64,000 nt of DNA, from the NCBI GenBank assembly GCA_041393535.1, contig JAWKJY010000002.1, forward strand, positions 186,001 to 250,000. The letters are read 5' to 3'. The stretch comes from JAWKJY01 sp041393535. GTDB taxonomy: Bacteria > Actinomycetota > Thermoleophilia > Gaiellales > Gaiellaceae. The number at the start of each line of letters is the position of its first letter. The stretch's first letter is position 1. Under the pieces are notes generated by a model. The model was not told the origin of the DNA, searched no databases, and worked only from the letters and a program-made list of their open reading frames with translations. Both the position numbers and the translations under genes were made by a program. Below are positions 36,030-44,990 of the stretch, one piece after another.

Positions 36030-36713
36030 GTGGAGCTGCTCACGCTCGACCACGTCGCGCTCTGGGTCGGCGACCGCGACGCCCTGGCGGCGTTCTGCTG
36101 CGGGCACCTCGGCATGCACGAGATCGCGCGCACGGACGCGTTCACCCTCGTCGGGTCGAGCGCGCGCCACGGCAAGCTCACCCTGTTCGCGGCCGAGGGC
36201 CCGCGCGAGCGAGGCGCGCTCGACGCCGTCGGGCTGCGGGTTCCCGACCTGGCCGCGGCCCGCGCCGCGCTGCCCACCGGTGCCGCCGTCGCGGAGGGCG
36301 AGGGCAGGCTGCGCGTCGGCGCGCCCGAGGGCCTCGACGTCGTCCTCGTCGAGCGCCCGGGGACGCCCGTCCCGTACGACCTCGACCACGTGGCACTCCG
36401 CTGCGCGGATCCGGACGCCGCTTGCGTCGCCCTCGCCGGGCTCGGCGTCCCCGAGCGCGACGGGCGCCTGGAGGTCGCGGGCACCGCGCTCGTGCCCGTG
36501 GCCGGCGCGCCCGCGCCGACCGGGCGCCCGCTGCTGAACCACCTCGGCTTCCGCGTCCCCTCGGCCGACGAGGCCCTGCGCCGCTCCGAGGCGCACGGGG
36601 TGCAGGTGCTCCGCGTGGTCGACGCCGAGAACACGGCTGCGGTCTTCGTCCAGGGGCCGGAGGACGTGGTCGTCGAGTACGTGGAGCACAAGCCGGGCTT
36701 CTCGCTCGTCTGA
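36030..36713 (+). CDS. VOC-superfamily (glyoxalase/dioxygenase-type) protein
   Basis: A 227-residue protein with vicinal-oxygen-chelate beta-alpha-beta-beta-beta units: LLTLDHVALWVGDRDALAAFC at the start, DLDHVALRCADPD in the middle and LLNHLGFRVPSADEAL later. Metal ligands are suggested by the repeated DH/NH at strand 1 and VVVEYVEH near the end. Members include extradiol dioxygenases, glyoxalases and fosfomycin-resistance enzymes; the substrate is unknown. GTG at 36030 was chosen because TACGGT ends seven bases before it and no ribosome binding site is seen; an in-frame GTG at 36021 is possible. The stop overlaps the next gene's ATG. Confidence 0.8.
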   Translation: MELLTLDHVALWVGDRDALAAFCCGHLGMHEIARTDAFTLVGSSARHGKLTLFAAEGPRERGALDAVGLRVPDLAAARAALPTGAAVAEGEGRLRVGAPEGLDVVLVERPGTPVPYDLDHVALRCADPDAACVALAGLGVPERDGRLEVAGTALVPVAGAPAPTGRPLLNHLGFRVPSADEALRRSEAHGVQVLRVVDAENTAAVFVQGPEDVVVEYVEHKPGFSLV

Positions 36714-37801
36714 TGGCCGACCTCGTGGTCGCGGGCGCCGGGATGGCGGGCCTCGCCGCGGCCGCTCGGGCGCGCGAGCTCGGCGCGCGGGTCGTCGTGC
36801 TCGAGAAGGGCGACCGGCCCGGCGGCTCGGCGCGCCTGTCGAGCTGCGTGCTCTGGCGGCACCGCGACCTCGCCGCCTTCCGCGAGGAGTGCCCGGGCGG
36901 CGATCCCGCGCTCCAGGCCCGTGTCGTGGAGGAGCTCGACGACGCGCTCGACTGGCTCGAGGCGCTCGGCGCGCCGGTCGCCGAGCGCGAGACCGGCAAC
37001 CCGCAGACGATCGGCCGCCGGTTCGACCCGAACGGCCTGGTCGCGACGCTCGCGGAGCGCGCCGGGGACGTCCGGCTCGGCGAGCCGCTCGCGTCGCTCC
37101 CCCGGGGCGTGCCGACGATCCTCGCGACCGGCGGCGTCCAGGGCGACCGGGCGCTCGTCCGCCGCCACGTGACGCCCGAAGCGGACGCCCTGCACCTGCG
37201 GGCGAACCCCTGGAGCGCGGGCGACGGGCTGCGGCTGGCGCTCGCCGCCGGCGCGGCGACGTCGACCGGGCTGGGGGAGTTCTACGGGCGCGCCATGCCC
37301 GACACGCCGGAGCCCGCGCCGTCGGCCGACTGGGTCCGGCTGGCGCAGCTGTACGCGCACGTCGCCGAGGTGGTCGGAGCGGACGGCGAGCGCTACCCGC
37401 GCGAGGCCGTGCGCTGGCACGAGGCGGACGTCGTCCAGTGGATCGCCCGCCAGCCGCGCGCCCGCGCCCTCTACCGCGTTCCCCGCGCCGCCCTCGGCGC
37501 CAGGATCCGGGAGCGGTCGGTCGGCGACCTGGTCGAGGCCGCCCGGGCCGCGGGCGCCGCCGTCGCGGACGCGGGCGACGTGGTCGAGGTCCCCGTCGTC
37601 GCCGCGATCACGACCACGCTCGGCGGCGTGCGGGTCGACCGCGACGGGCGGGCGCTCGACGCGGCGGGCGCGCCGGTCCCGGGGCTCTTCGCGGCCGGGA
37701 CCGATGCCGGCGGCGTCTTCACGGGTGGCTACGCGAGCGGCCTCGCCGCGGCCCTCGTGCTCGGCCGGGCAGCGGCCGAGGCCGCGCTCGCCTCCCCGTG
37801 A
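36713..37801 (+). CDS. FAD-dependent dehydrogenase (fumarate-reductase flavoprotein family)
   Basis: A 362-residue flavoprotein related to fumarate reductase, 3-ketosteroid dehydrogenase and tricarballylate dehydrogenase. It has the Rossmann motif VVAGAGMAGLAAAARA, GDRPGGSARLSS, TILATGGVQGD, and the C-terminal GLFAAGTDAGGVFTGGYASGLAAALVLG that closes the FAD site. At 362 residues it is shorter than typical family members (450-570), mainly in the capping domain. Coupled by a TGATG overlap to the VOC protein, it probably desaturates a product or precursor of the same ring-cleavage-type reaction. A hairpin overlaps its stop codon. Confidence 0.85.
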   Translation: MADLVVAGAGMAGLAAAARARELGARVVVLEKGDRPGGSARLSSCVLWRHRDLAAFREECPGGDPALQARVVEELDDALDWLEALGAPVAERETGNPQTIGRRFDPNGLVATLAERAGDVRLGEPLASLPRGVPTILATGGVQGDRALVRRHVTPEADALHLRANPWSAGDGLRLALAAGAATSTGLGEFYGRAMPDTPEPAPSADWVRLAQLYAHVAEVVGADGERYPREAVRWHEADVVQWIARQPRARALYRVPRAALGARIRERSVGDLVEAARAAGAAVADAGDVVEVPVVAAITTTLGGVRVDRDGRALDAAGAPVPGLFAAGTDAGGVFTGGYASGLAAALVLGRAAAEAALASP

Positions 37802-37815
37802 GCGCGGCCTCGGCC
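37774..37815. terminator. Hairpin overlapping the end of the flavoprotein gene
   Basis: A 16-base perfect stem (37774-37789 with 37800-37815), ten-base loop, spanning the last codons and the TGA of the flavoprotein gene. It sits between convergent genes and can serve both. Confidence 0.75.
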
Positions 37816-37834
37816 CTGCCCCGACCCGACGTGC

Positions 37835-38236
37835 CTACGGCTGGCGCTCCCGCAGCAGGTCGCGGATCTCCATCAGGAGCTTCACGTCGTCGCTCGGCTC
37901 CGCCGGCGGCTCCTCGCCCTTCTTGCGCCGGGCGGCGAGCGCGTTTAGCGGCTTGACGACGAAGAAGAACACCGCCGCGGCGACCGCGACGAACGTGATC
38001 AGCGCGTTGATGAACACGCCGTACGTGAAGACGCTCTCGTTGATCGTGAACGAGAGCGCGGAGAAGTCCGGCTCCCCGAAGATCGCCGCGATCAGCGGCG
38101 TCAGCAGGTTGTCGACCAGCGCCTTGACGAGCGCGGCGAAGGCGGTGCCGATCACGACCGCGATCGCCAGCTCGACGATGTTGCCCCGCATGAGGAAGTC
38201 GCGGAACTCCTTCATCAGCCCGGACCCTCGTGCCAT
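37835..38236 (-). CDS. mscL: Large-conductance mechanosensitive channel
   Basis: A 133-residue MscL. It has the N-terminal amphipathic helix (MKEFRDFLMRGNIVELAIAVVIG) that runs into TM1 with the pore constriction, the external loop, and TM2 (NALITFVAVAAAVFFFVVKPLNAL), then a charged C-terminal helix (DDVKLLMEIRDLLRERQ). The pentamer opens under membrane tension and releases solutes during osmotic downshock. Length and motifs are typical. GGGAGGG lies upstream of the ATG. It stands alone. Confidence 0.95.
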   Translation of the reverse strand: MARGSGLMKEFRDFLMRGNIVELAIAVVIGTAFAALVKALVDNLLTPLIAAIFGEPDFSALSFTINESVFTYGVFINALITFVAVAAAVFFFVVKPLNALAARRKKGEEPPAEPSDDVKLLMEIRDLLRERQP

Positions 38237-38314
38237 GCGTCCCTCCCGGTTCGGCCTACATGTCGGCGGGGACTCTAGACCCCCGCGCGGGCGTGGTCGG
38301 CCGGGCGTCTCGGA

Positions 38315-39277
38315 TCAGGCGGCGCGCAGGAGGTACGCGGGCAGCTCGACGCGGACGCGCGTCCCGCCGTCCGACAGGGCGTCGACGGCGAGCGGGCCGC
38401 CGAGGATCCGCGCTCGCTCGGCGAGCGCGTCGGCGTTCGCGCGGCGCCGCTCCTCGACGCCGTCGTCGACGACGGCGCCCGCCAGGCTCCCGTCGGCCGG
38501 GCGGCGGGCGGTCACCACGATCAGCGCGGGGGAGCGCCGAGAGGCCTGCCACAGCGCCTCGCGCAGCAGCTGGTAGAGCGCGACCTGGGGCTTCTCGCCG
38601 AGCCGCTCGGCCTCGGCGACGTCGACGTCGACCCGCAGGCGCCCGTCGCGCTCGAGCTGGTCGGCGAGCTCCCTCACCGCGGCGGCGAGGCCGTGGTCGA
38701 GGAGCACGATCGGCTCGATCGCGAACGAGAGGTCGCGCAGCGCCTGGATGGTCTGCCGCTCCCGCGCGAGTGCGCTGACGAGGATCCGCGTCGCGTCCTC
38801 GGCCTTGCCATCCCCGATCGCGGCGACCGCCGCGTCGTGCATCAGCGCGATCCCGGAGAGCGACTGGAGCGGGCCGTCGTGCAGGAACAGCGCGAGCCGG
38901 CGCCGCTCGTCCTGCTCGGCGGTGATCAGCCGCTCGGTCAGGAGCGCGCGCTCGGCGTCCCGGTCGGCCGCCTCGCGCTCGAGGCGCCCGGTCAGGGCGG
39001 CCACGCGCCGGCGCTCCTCGCGCGCGAGCGCGCCGAGGGAGACGAGCGCGAGCGCCACGGCCGCGACGAGGACGGCCGCGCCGGCCGTGCCGACGTCCGC
39101 GGCCCAGAGGCCGATCCCGACGGCGCCGAGCAGGAGGGAGCCGCTCGCGGCGGCGCCCGCCACCGGCCGCAACGGCGCCCGCCGCCCGGAGGCGGCGGGG
39201 GAGGGCGTGTCGTCCGGGCCCGGGGCGAGCGCGAGCGAGCCGCGCGAGGGTCGCGCTGCCGGGCCGCGCCCCGCCAC
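38315..39277 (-). CDS. NarL-type sensor histidine kinase with unusual N box
   Basis: A 320-residue kinase: two adjacent N-terminal membrane helices (about 40-82), a coiled coil, and a HisKA_3 dimerisation domain with His133 in FLHDGPLQSL. In the ATPase domain the N box reads REALWQASRRS, where the family usually has Asn (EALxNxxKHA). The G1 region VVDDGVEE and G2 DGGTRVRVELP are present. So ATP and Mg binding may be altered. There is no extracellular sensor domain. The GTG start shares one base with the TAG of the response regulator gene, its obvious partner. It probably senses membrane or redox state. Confidence 0.85.
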   Translation of the reverse strand: MAGRGPAARPSRGSLALAPGPDDTPSPAASGRRAPLRPVAGAAASGSLLLGAVGIGLWAADVGTAGAAVLVAAVALALVSLGALAREERRRVAALTGRLEREAADRDAERALLTERLITAEQDERRRLALFLHDGPLQSLSGIALMHDAAVAAIGDGKAEDATRILVSALARERQTIQALRDLSFAIEPIVLLDHGLAAAVRELADQLERDGRLRVDVDVAEAERLGEKPQVALYQLLREALWQASRRSPALIVVTARRPADGSLAGAVVDDGVEERRRANADALAERARILGGPLAVDALSDGGTRVRVELPAYLLRAA

Positions 39278-39897
39278 TAGTCGATGATCGCGTCGCGGAG
39301 GGCGATCGCGACGGCGTGCGTGCGCGTGTCCGCCTCGAGCTTGGCGAGGATGTGGCGCACGTGGCTCTTCACCGTCTCCTGGCTGATGAAGAGCTTCGCG
39401 GCCACGTCGGCGTTCGACATCCCGTCGGCCAGCAGCTGCAGGATCTCGCGCTCGCGGGCCGTCAGCACCTCGTCCTTGTCCCGGTTGAGGAACGCGGGCA
39501 TCAGCGCCGGGTCGACGTACCCCTCGCCGCCGGCGACCTTCTCGATCGCCCGCACGACGGTCTGGTTCGGGGCCTCCTTGAGCAGGTAGCCCTTCGCGCC
39601 GGCCTCGAGCCCGCGACCGAGCAGGTTGCGCTCGCCGTAGGCGGTGAAGATCAGGACGTTCGTGTCCGGCAGCTTGTCCGTCAGGGCCTTCGTGGCCTCG
39701 AGGCCGTCCATGCCCGGCATGCGGATGTCCATGATCACGACGTTCGGTCGGCGGCGCTCGGCCAGCGCGACGGCGCTGGCGCCGTCCGACGCCTCGCCGA
39801 CGACGCGGATGTGCGGCGCGCGCGAGAGGCTGAGCCTCAGGCCCTCCCGCACGACCTCGTGGTCGTCCGCGATCAAGCAGGTGATTTCCGAACCCAT
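39277..39897 (-). CDS. NarL/FixJ-family response regulator
   Basis: A 206-residue regulator. The receiver domain has the acidic pair Asp11-Asp12 (LIADDHEVVREGL), the phosphorylation site Asp57 (VVIMDIRMPGMDG), FTAYGE and the conserved Lys in GYLLKEAP. The C-terminal LuxR-type helix-turn-helix (LTAREREILQLLADGMSNADVAAKLFISQETVKSHV) binds DNA. It is cotranscribed with the kinase just downstream, with a one-base overlap. Targets are unknown. The ATG at 39897 was chosen as the start of the receiver fold. Confidence 0.93.
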   Translation of the reverse strand: MGSEITCLIADDHEVVREGLRLSLSRAPHIRVVGEASDGASAVALAERRRPNVVIMDIRMPGMDGLEATKALTDKLPDTNVLIFTAYGERNLLGRGLEAGAKGYLLKEAPNQTVVRAIEKVAGGEGYVDPALMPAFLNRDKDEVLTAREREILQLLADGMSNADVAAKLFISQETVKSHVRHILAKLEADTRTHAVAIALRDAIID

Positions 39898-40061
39898 CAG
39901 CGTCTCCCCGCAGTCTCCCCTGGTTCTCCCCGGCCCTCTGACAGTCGGCCGCGCGTGCCCCGGGTTGAGGGTCGGCGTCCCCCTTCGGGTTCCTCCCGGG
40001 GCGTCGGGGGTCGCGGGCTCACCGCATCGGGGCGCTCCGCTCCCCCGGCCGGGGGACGCGA

Positions 40062-40973
40062 TCACACCGCGAGGGACAGCTGCGCCTCGGCCGCGCGCCG
40101 GCCGGCCTCGGGACGGCCCTGGCCGCCGGCGAGCCCGTGGCGCAGCCGCAGGCGGTCGAAGCGCTCCGCCAGGCGTGCGCGGTAGTCGGCCGGCGCGTAC
40201 GCACGCCGACCGTACAGCTCCCGGTAGCGGGGGACGAGCTCCGGGTACGTCCGCGCGAGCCAGGGGAGGAAGTGCGGGCGGATGCCGGCCCGGACGTGGA
40301 GCGCGATCGGCGTCACGTGGCGCACGCCGGCGGCGCGGCACGCGGCGAGCACCGCGTCGAGGTGCTCCTCGTCGTCCGTCAGCCCCGGCAGGATCGGCGC
40401 GACGAGCACGCTCGTGCGGATCCCGGCCGCCGCGAAGCGGGCGAGCACGTCGAGCCGGCGCTGCGCCGGCGGCGTCCCCGGCTCGACGACGCGGCGGACT
40501 GCCTCGTCGACCGTGCCGACGCTCATCGAGAGGGTCGCGCCGGCCGCCTCGTCGAGGGCCCGGAGGAGGTCGAGGTCGCGCAGGACGAGGGTCGACTTCG
40601 TGAGCAGCGAGAGCGGCGTGCGGTGGGCGACGAGCGCCTCGAGCACCGCGCGCGTGAGGCGGTAGCGGCCCTCGCATTGCTGGTAGGGGTCGGTCGCCGT
40701 GCCCATCGCGATCGCCTCGCGCGTCCAGCGCGGCGAGGCGAGCTCGCGGCGAAGCACCTCGGCGACGTTCGTCTTGACGACGATGCGCGAGGAGAAGTCC
40801 TCGCCCACGTCCAGGTCGAGGTAGGAGTGGTAGGCCCGCGCGAAGCAGTAGTGGCAGCTGTGCGCGCAGCCCCGGTACGGGTTCACCGTGTAGCGGAAGG
40901 GCAGCCGGCTCTCGTCGGGCACGCGGTTCAGCGCGGTCCGGCAGGTGTCCTCGAGGTACGTCGCGCGGGCCAT
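40062..40973 (-). CDS. Rv2578c-family radical SAM protein
   Basis: A 303-residue radical SAM enzyme. The cluster motif is NPYRGCAHSCHYCFARAYH (Cx3Cx2C with aromatic neighbours), followed by TDPYQQCEGRYRLTRAVLE, LLTKSTLVLRDLDLL and VLVAPILPGLTDDEEHL. This is the SPL-like group typified by mycobacterial Rv2578c; it lacks a defined substrate. It generates a 5'-deoxyadenosyl radical in the cytosol. TATGCT lies five bases before the ATG with no ribosome binding site, so it is probably leaderless. It diverges from an MBL hydrolase 52 bases away. Confidence 0.88.
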   Translation of the reverse strand: MARATYLEDTCRTALNRVPDESRLPFRYTVNPYRGCAHSCHYCFARAYHSYLDLDVGEDFSSRIVVKTNVAEVLRRELASPRWTREAIAMGTATDPYQQCEGRYRLTRAVLEALVAHRTPLSLLTKSTLVLRDLDLLRALDEAAGATLSMSVGTVDEAVRRVVEPGTPPAQRRLDVLARFAAAGIRTSVLVAPILPGLTDDEEHLDAVLAACRAAGVRHVTPIALHVRAGIRPHFLPWLARTYPELVPRYRELYGRRAYAPADYRARLAERFDRLRLRHGLAGGQGRPEAGRRAAEAQLSLAV

Positions 40974-41025
40974 GGATCAGCATAGAACACACGTTCGGTC
41001 GGACGCGCCAGGTAGGGTCCCGCAC

Positions 41026-41981
41026 GTGCAGGAGGTCTCGGACGGCATCTGGCGCGTCACGCTCCCGCTCCCTGGGAGCTGGACCACGTCCACAGCCATC
41101 TCCTCCGCGGCCCCGACGGCTGGGTGATCGTGGACACCGGGCTCGGCCTGCCGGTGACGCGGGCGCGCTGGGAGGAGGTGCTCGCGGGCCTCGACGAGCC
41201 CGTCGCGCGGATCGTCGTCACGCACTTCCACCCCGACCACGTCGGCGGCACCGGCCACCTGCATGACCTGACGGGCGCGCCCGTCTACCAGGGCGAGCTC
41301 GACCAGGACGTCTGCCGCCGGGTCTGGGGCGCGGCCGACTGGGCCGAGCGCGCGGTTGGCTGGTACGCGCGCCACGGCGTCCCGCACGACGTCGCGCACC
41401 AGGTGGTCGAGGAGGCGTCGCGGCTGCACCCGCACGTCCGCTGGCCGCTCCGGCCCGAGACGCTCGCCGTCGGCGGCCGCTTCGAGGCGGCCGGGGAGGA
41501 GTGGGAGGCGGTGCACACGCCCGGCCACGCCGACGGTCACCTCTGCCTCTTCGGCACGCGGACGCGCCGCCTGCTCGCGGGCGACCACATCCTCGCCCCG
41601 ATCACGCCGAACATCGGCGTCCACCCCGAGAGCCGCCCCGATCCGCTCGGCGACTACCTGGACTCGCTCGCGCGCGTGGCCGAGCTCCGACCCACCCTCG
41701 CGCTCTCGGGGCACGGCGACCCGATCGCCGATCCGGCGGCCCGCGCCGCCGCGCTCGCCGCCCACCACGAGGAGCGGCTCGAGGCGACCGTGCGGACGCT
41801 GCAGGCGGGCGAGCTGACGGCCTACGAGGCGTCCTTCGGCCTCTTCGGCGGCGAGCTCTCGACGCACGGCCGCCGCTTCGCCGTCGCCGAGACGCTGTCG
41901 CACCTCATCCACCTGGTCACGCGGGGGCAGGCCGAGCGCGTCGAGGACGCGGCCGGCATCCGCTGGTGCCTGTCGGCCTGA
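41026..41981 (+). pseudogene. MBL-fold metallohydrolase, single frameshift near the start
   Basis: A glyoxalase-II/RNase-Z-type hydrolase. The main part shows VIVDTGLGLPV, THFHPDHVGG (HxHxDH), TPGHADGHLCLFG, LLAGDHIL and ALSGHGDP, so all metal ligands are present; a C-terminal helical region follows (ETLSHLIHLVTRGQAERVED). The first 17 codons (QEVSDGIWRVTLPLP) are in another frame from the remainder (ELDHVHSHLLRGPDGW). One C restored in the CTCCCTGGG run at about 41070 joins them. The GTG at 41026 lies seven bases after TAGGGT and is leaderless. This is the only frameshift outside 5.7-21 kb and is almost certainly an indel error. Confidence 0.8.
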
Positions 41982-42094
41982 CCCGGCGGGCCCGGCCCCC
42001 GGGGCGCCGACCGATGCCTGCCGACGCGGGGGCTATACTCGGTGGGCACGGTGGACGGGGACCTTCCCAGTAGACGCGCCCCGGTGAGCGGGGC

Positions 42095-43399
42095 GTGAGC
42101 GATTTCCTCCGCATCCTCGGCGTCCTCTTGCTGATCGCAGGGAACGCCTACTTCGTGGTTGCGGAGTACGCGCTCGTGACGGCGCGGCGGACGCGCCTGC
42201 AGGAGCGGGCCGATCGCGGCAGCCGCGGCGCCCGCGTGGCCGTCGAGCTGATGGACAACCCCGTGCGCTTCATCAGCACGGTCCAGGTCGGCATCACCGC
42301 GCTGGGCATCCTGCTCGGCGCCCTCGGCGAGCCGCTCCTGCGGCACTTCTTCGACCCGGTGCTCTCGAGGACGCTGTCGTTCATCCTCGCCTTCGCGATC
42401 ATGACCTACCTGAGCGTCGCCTTCGGCGAGCTCGTGCCGAAGGCCGTCGCGCTCCAGAAGGCCGAGTCGATCGCCGTCTTCGTCGCGATCCCCGTGGACT
42501 GGCTCGCGCGGCTCGCGTACCCGATCGTCTGGCTGCTCCAGGCCTCCGCGCACGGCGTCCTGCGGCTGCTCGGGATCCGCTCGATGCCGACCGGCGTCGT
42601 CGTCCACACGGAGGAGGAGATTCGCAACATCCTCGCCGAGGCAGAGGAGACCGGCGTGATCGAGGAGGCCGAGGAGGAGATGCTCTACAAGGTCTTCGAC
42701 TTCGCCGACAAGGAGGTGCGCGAGGTGATGGTGCCCCGCCCCGAGGTCGTCGCCATCTCGGTCGACCTGCCGGCCGAGGAGTGCCTCGCGGCGATCATCG
42801 ACTCGCCCTACACGCGCTACCCGGCCTACCGCGGCTCGCTCGACGAGATCGTCGGCGTCCTGCACGTGCGCGACCTGTTCTCGGCGACGCACAGCCGCGG
42901 GCTCGACGACGTCTCGGTCGAGGAGCTGCTGCGGCCCGTCTACCTGATCCCGGAGACGAAGGACCTCGCCGTCCTGCTCGGCGAGTTCCGGCGGACGAAG
43001 CAGCACATGGCCGTCGTGGTCGACGAGTACGGCTCGATGCAGGGGATCGTCACGCTCGAGGACCTGCTCGAGGAGATCGTCGGCGAGATCGACGACGAGT
43101 TCGACCTGCCGGACGACTCGATCGTCCGGATCGACGAGCGCCGGATCGAGATCGACGGGACGTACCCGATCGACGACTTCAACGAGCAGTTCGCCCAGGC
43201 GCTGCCGCAGGAGGACTTCCACACGCTCGCGGGCTTCGTCTTCGGCGAGCTCGGCCGGGCGCCCGAGCCGGGGGACGAGGTCGCCTGGGACGGGCTCCGC
43301 TTCGAGGTCGTCGACATCGACGGCGCTCGCATCGGCCGCCTCCGGATCGAGTTCCTGCCCGACCAGGAGCTCGAGGCCGTCGGCGAGCCGGACGAGTAG
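42095..43399 (+). CDS. CNNM/CorC/HlyC-family transporter
   Basis: A 434-residue membrane protein. The N-terminal DUF21 (CNNM) domain has helices at about 5-28, 65-85, 95-118 and 130-155 and the conserved SxxR/E features (ARRTRLQERADRGSRGA, FISTVQVGITALGILLGALGEP, AFGELVPKAVALQ). It is followed by a CBS pair (VMVPRPEVVAIS, YTRYPAYRGSLDEIVGVLHVRDL, MAVVVDEYGSMQGIVTLEDLLEEIVGEI) and a CorC_HlyC domain. Homologues export Mg2+ or other divalent ions. A 7-base stem at 42077-42095 covers the GTG start and could hinder its translation; no clear ribosome binding site is seen. Confidence 0.9.
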   Translation: MSDFLRILGVLLLIAGNAYFVVAEYALVTARRTRLQERADRGSRGARVAVELMDNPVRFISTVQVGITALGILLGALGEPLLRHFFDPVLSRTLSFILAFAIMTYLSVAFGELVPKAVALQKAESIAVFVAIPVDWLARLAYPIVWLLQASAHGVLRLLGIRSMPTGVVVHTEEEIRNILAEAEETGVIEEAEEEMLYKVFDFADKEVREVMVPRPEVVAISVDLPAEECLAAIIDSPYTRYPAYRGSLDEIVGVLHVRDLFSATHSRGLDDVSVEELLRPVYLIPETKDLAVLLGEFRRTKQHMAVVVDEYGSMQGIVTLEDLLEEIVGEIDDEFDLPDDSIVRIDERRIEIDGTYPIDDFNEQFAQALPQEDFHTLAGFVFGELGRAPEPGDEVAWDGLRFEVVDIDGARIGRLRIEFLPDQELEAVGEPDE

Positions 43400-43501
43400 C
43401 GCCGCTCGCAGGGGGCCTCCGCGCGGCGAGGAGGCGGCCGACCGGCGTCGCCGGATGGGCTCAGGGGCCCGGCCGCGGGCGCGCCGCGTACCCTGGGGCG
43501 G

Positions 43502-44350
43502 ATGGCCTCGCGAGGATCCACCGGACGCGACTGCGCACGGGCGCTCTGGCTGCTCGGCCTGACGCCGCCCGTCTCGGCGGAGACGGTCGCGGCGGCGTGG
43601 CGCGAGCGCGTCGCGCGCGCCCATCCCGATCGCCATCGCGGCGCGGGCGACCGCGAGCAGGCCGCGGAGATCCTCACGCGTGCGCTGAACGAGGCGCGGG
43701 ACGTCCTGCTCCGCTGGATCGACGAGGGCCGGCCGTGGCCGACGAGCCGCGGACGCGTCGTGATCGACCTCGACCCGCGCGACGACGACGAGGAGGTCGC
43801 CTGGCCGCCCCCGGCGGACGAGGAGGATCCCGGGCCCGACCTCGGCCCGGTCTGCCGCGAGACCGGCCTGCGCCGGGGCGACCGCGTCCGCGTCTGGCCG
43901 TTCGACGGCGACGTCGAGGTCGTCGCGGAGATCGAGCCCGGTGACGAGCGCGCGTCGACGGTCGTCCGGCTGGTCGGTGGCGAGCGCCAGCGGGCGCAGC
44001 AGGTCCGGCTGGCCGCCTACTCCTGCCCGGTCTGCGGCGCCTGCGCCGGCCCCCGCGTCGAGGAGCCGAGCCTGCGGCCGTGCCCCGACTGCCTCGTCGA
44101 CCTGCGCCGGCTGGAGCAGGACGCACGAGACGCCGTGCGGATCCGCAAGGCGATCGAGGCGCGCTCGACCGCCGGCCTCGCGACCGCCTCGGCGCTCGGC
44201 GACCGCCGGCTCGAGGATCGCGCCCGCGACCGGCGCCGCTGGGCGCGGCGGCTGGTCACGGCCGAGCAGCACGACCTGCACGCGGCGCTGCTCGAGCGCT
44301 TCTCTCGCGCCTACGAGACCTGGGGCGCGACGGCCGGGCCCGTCGGCTAG
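43502..44350 (+). CDS. J-domain protein with zinc-ribbon motif
   Basis: A 282-residue protein. Residues 1-75 are a J-domain with the HPD signature at 41-43 (RAHPDRHRG), which would stimulate DnaK ATPase. A variable acidic stretch follows (DLDPRDDDEEVAW), then a small beta domain (RRGDRVRVWPFDGDVEVVAEI), then CPVCGAC...CPDC, a four-cysteine zinc ribbon, and a basic helical tail. It lacks the G/F and C-terminal client domains of DnaJ, so it is a specialised co-chaperone. TACCCT seven bases before the ATG makes it leaderless. Confidence 0.75.
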   Translation: MASRGSTGRDCARALWLLGLTPPVSAETVAAAWRERVARAHPDRHRGAGDREQAAEILTRALNEARDVLLRWIDEGRPWPTSRGRVVIDLDPRDDDEEVAWPPPADEEDPGPDLGPVCRETGLRRGDRVRVWPFDGDVEVVAEIEPGDERASTVVRLVGGERQRAQQVRLAAYSCPVCGACAGPRVEEPSLRPCPDCLVDLRRLEQDARDAVRIRKAIEARSTAGLATASALGDRRLEDRARDRRRWARRLVTAEQHDLHAALLERFSRAYETWGATAGPVG

Positions 44351-44369
44351 TCGAACGGCCCGGCGCTCC

Positions 44370-44987
44370 TCAGCCCGCGGGCAGCGCGGCGAGCGCCGCT
44401 GCGAGCGCGGCCCGCCCCGTGCCCACGACCGGCGGGCCGTGGCCGACGAGCACGTGGTCGACGTCGAGCGCGGCGAGCGGTGCGACGTCGCCGCCGCCGC
44501 CGCGGGGCGGGGCGAGCGCGAGCCGCCCGTCGCCGAGCCCGCGCAGCGCGTCGCCGGCGACGAGCGCCCGGTGGCGCGGCACGTGCACGAGCAGCTCGCC
44601 GGGGTACGGCCCGAGCTCGATCCCGACGAGCCCTCCGGGCAGGGCATCGCCGCCCGCGACCCGGTCGGTCACCGGACGTCCGGCTGCCGTCGAGACGTGG
44701 CCGACGACGCGGGCCCCGTAGCGCGCCGCGACCTCGCGGGCGCTCCGCTCGTGCCTCGGCACGGTGAGGACGACCGCGAGCGGCACGCCGAGCCGCTCGA
44801 CGTCGCGATCGAGCGCGCGCCAGAATCGCTCCCGGTCGTCGCTCCCGTCCGGCGGCACGAGCGGGTCGATCAGCACGATCGCGTCGGGCGCCTCGACGTA
44901 TGCGCACGAGACCTCGCCCGCGTCTCCCTCGTCCGGGTAGCGGGCGGTCCAGCGCCACAGCCCCTCGGCGATCCGGTCGACCTGCAC
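44370..44987 (-). CDS. MBL-like protein lacking the metal motif
   Basis: A 205-residue protein with the MBL-fold pattern: VLIDPLVPPDG strand, ALVAGDALRGLGDG, VDHVLVGHGPPVV at the end. The zinc motif that should be HxHxDH reads VPRHERSAREV, so most ligands are absent. It could still bind one metal or none and may sense rather than hydrolyse. It is three bases downstream of an HxlR regulator and in line with lon, so it is probably the last gene of that operon. GTG start at 44987. Confidence 0.75.
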   Translation of the reverse strand: MQVDRIAEGLWRWTARYPDEGDAGEVSCAYVEAPDAIVLIDPLVPPDGSDDRERFWRALDRDVERLGVPLAVVLTVPRHERSAREVAARYGARVVGHVSTAAGRPVTDRVAGGDALPGGLVGIELGPYPGELLVHVPRHRALVAGDALRGLGDGRLALAPPRGGGGDVAPLAALDVDHVLVGHGPPVVGTGRAALAAALAALPAG

Positions 44988-44990
44988 GGC

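Noticed and set aside
42001..42094. Possible Mg2+ riboswitch ahead of the CorC-type gene
   Set aside because: Only a short stem over the GTG and a TATACT are visible; the leader is too short for an M-box and no conserved core was recognised.
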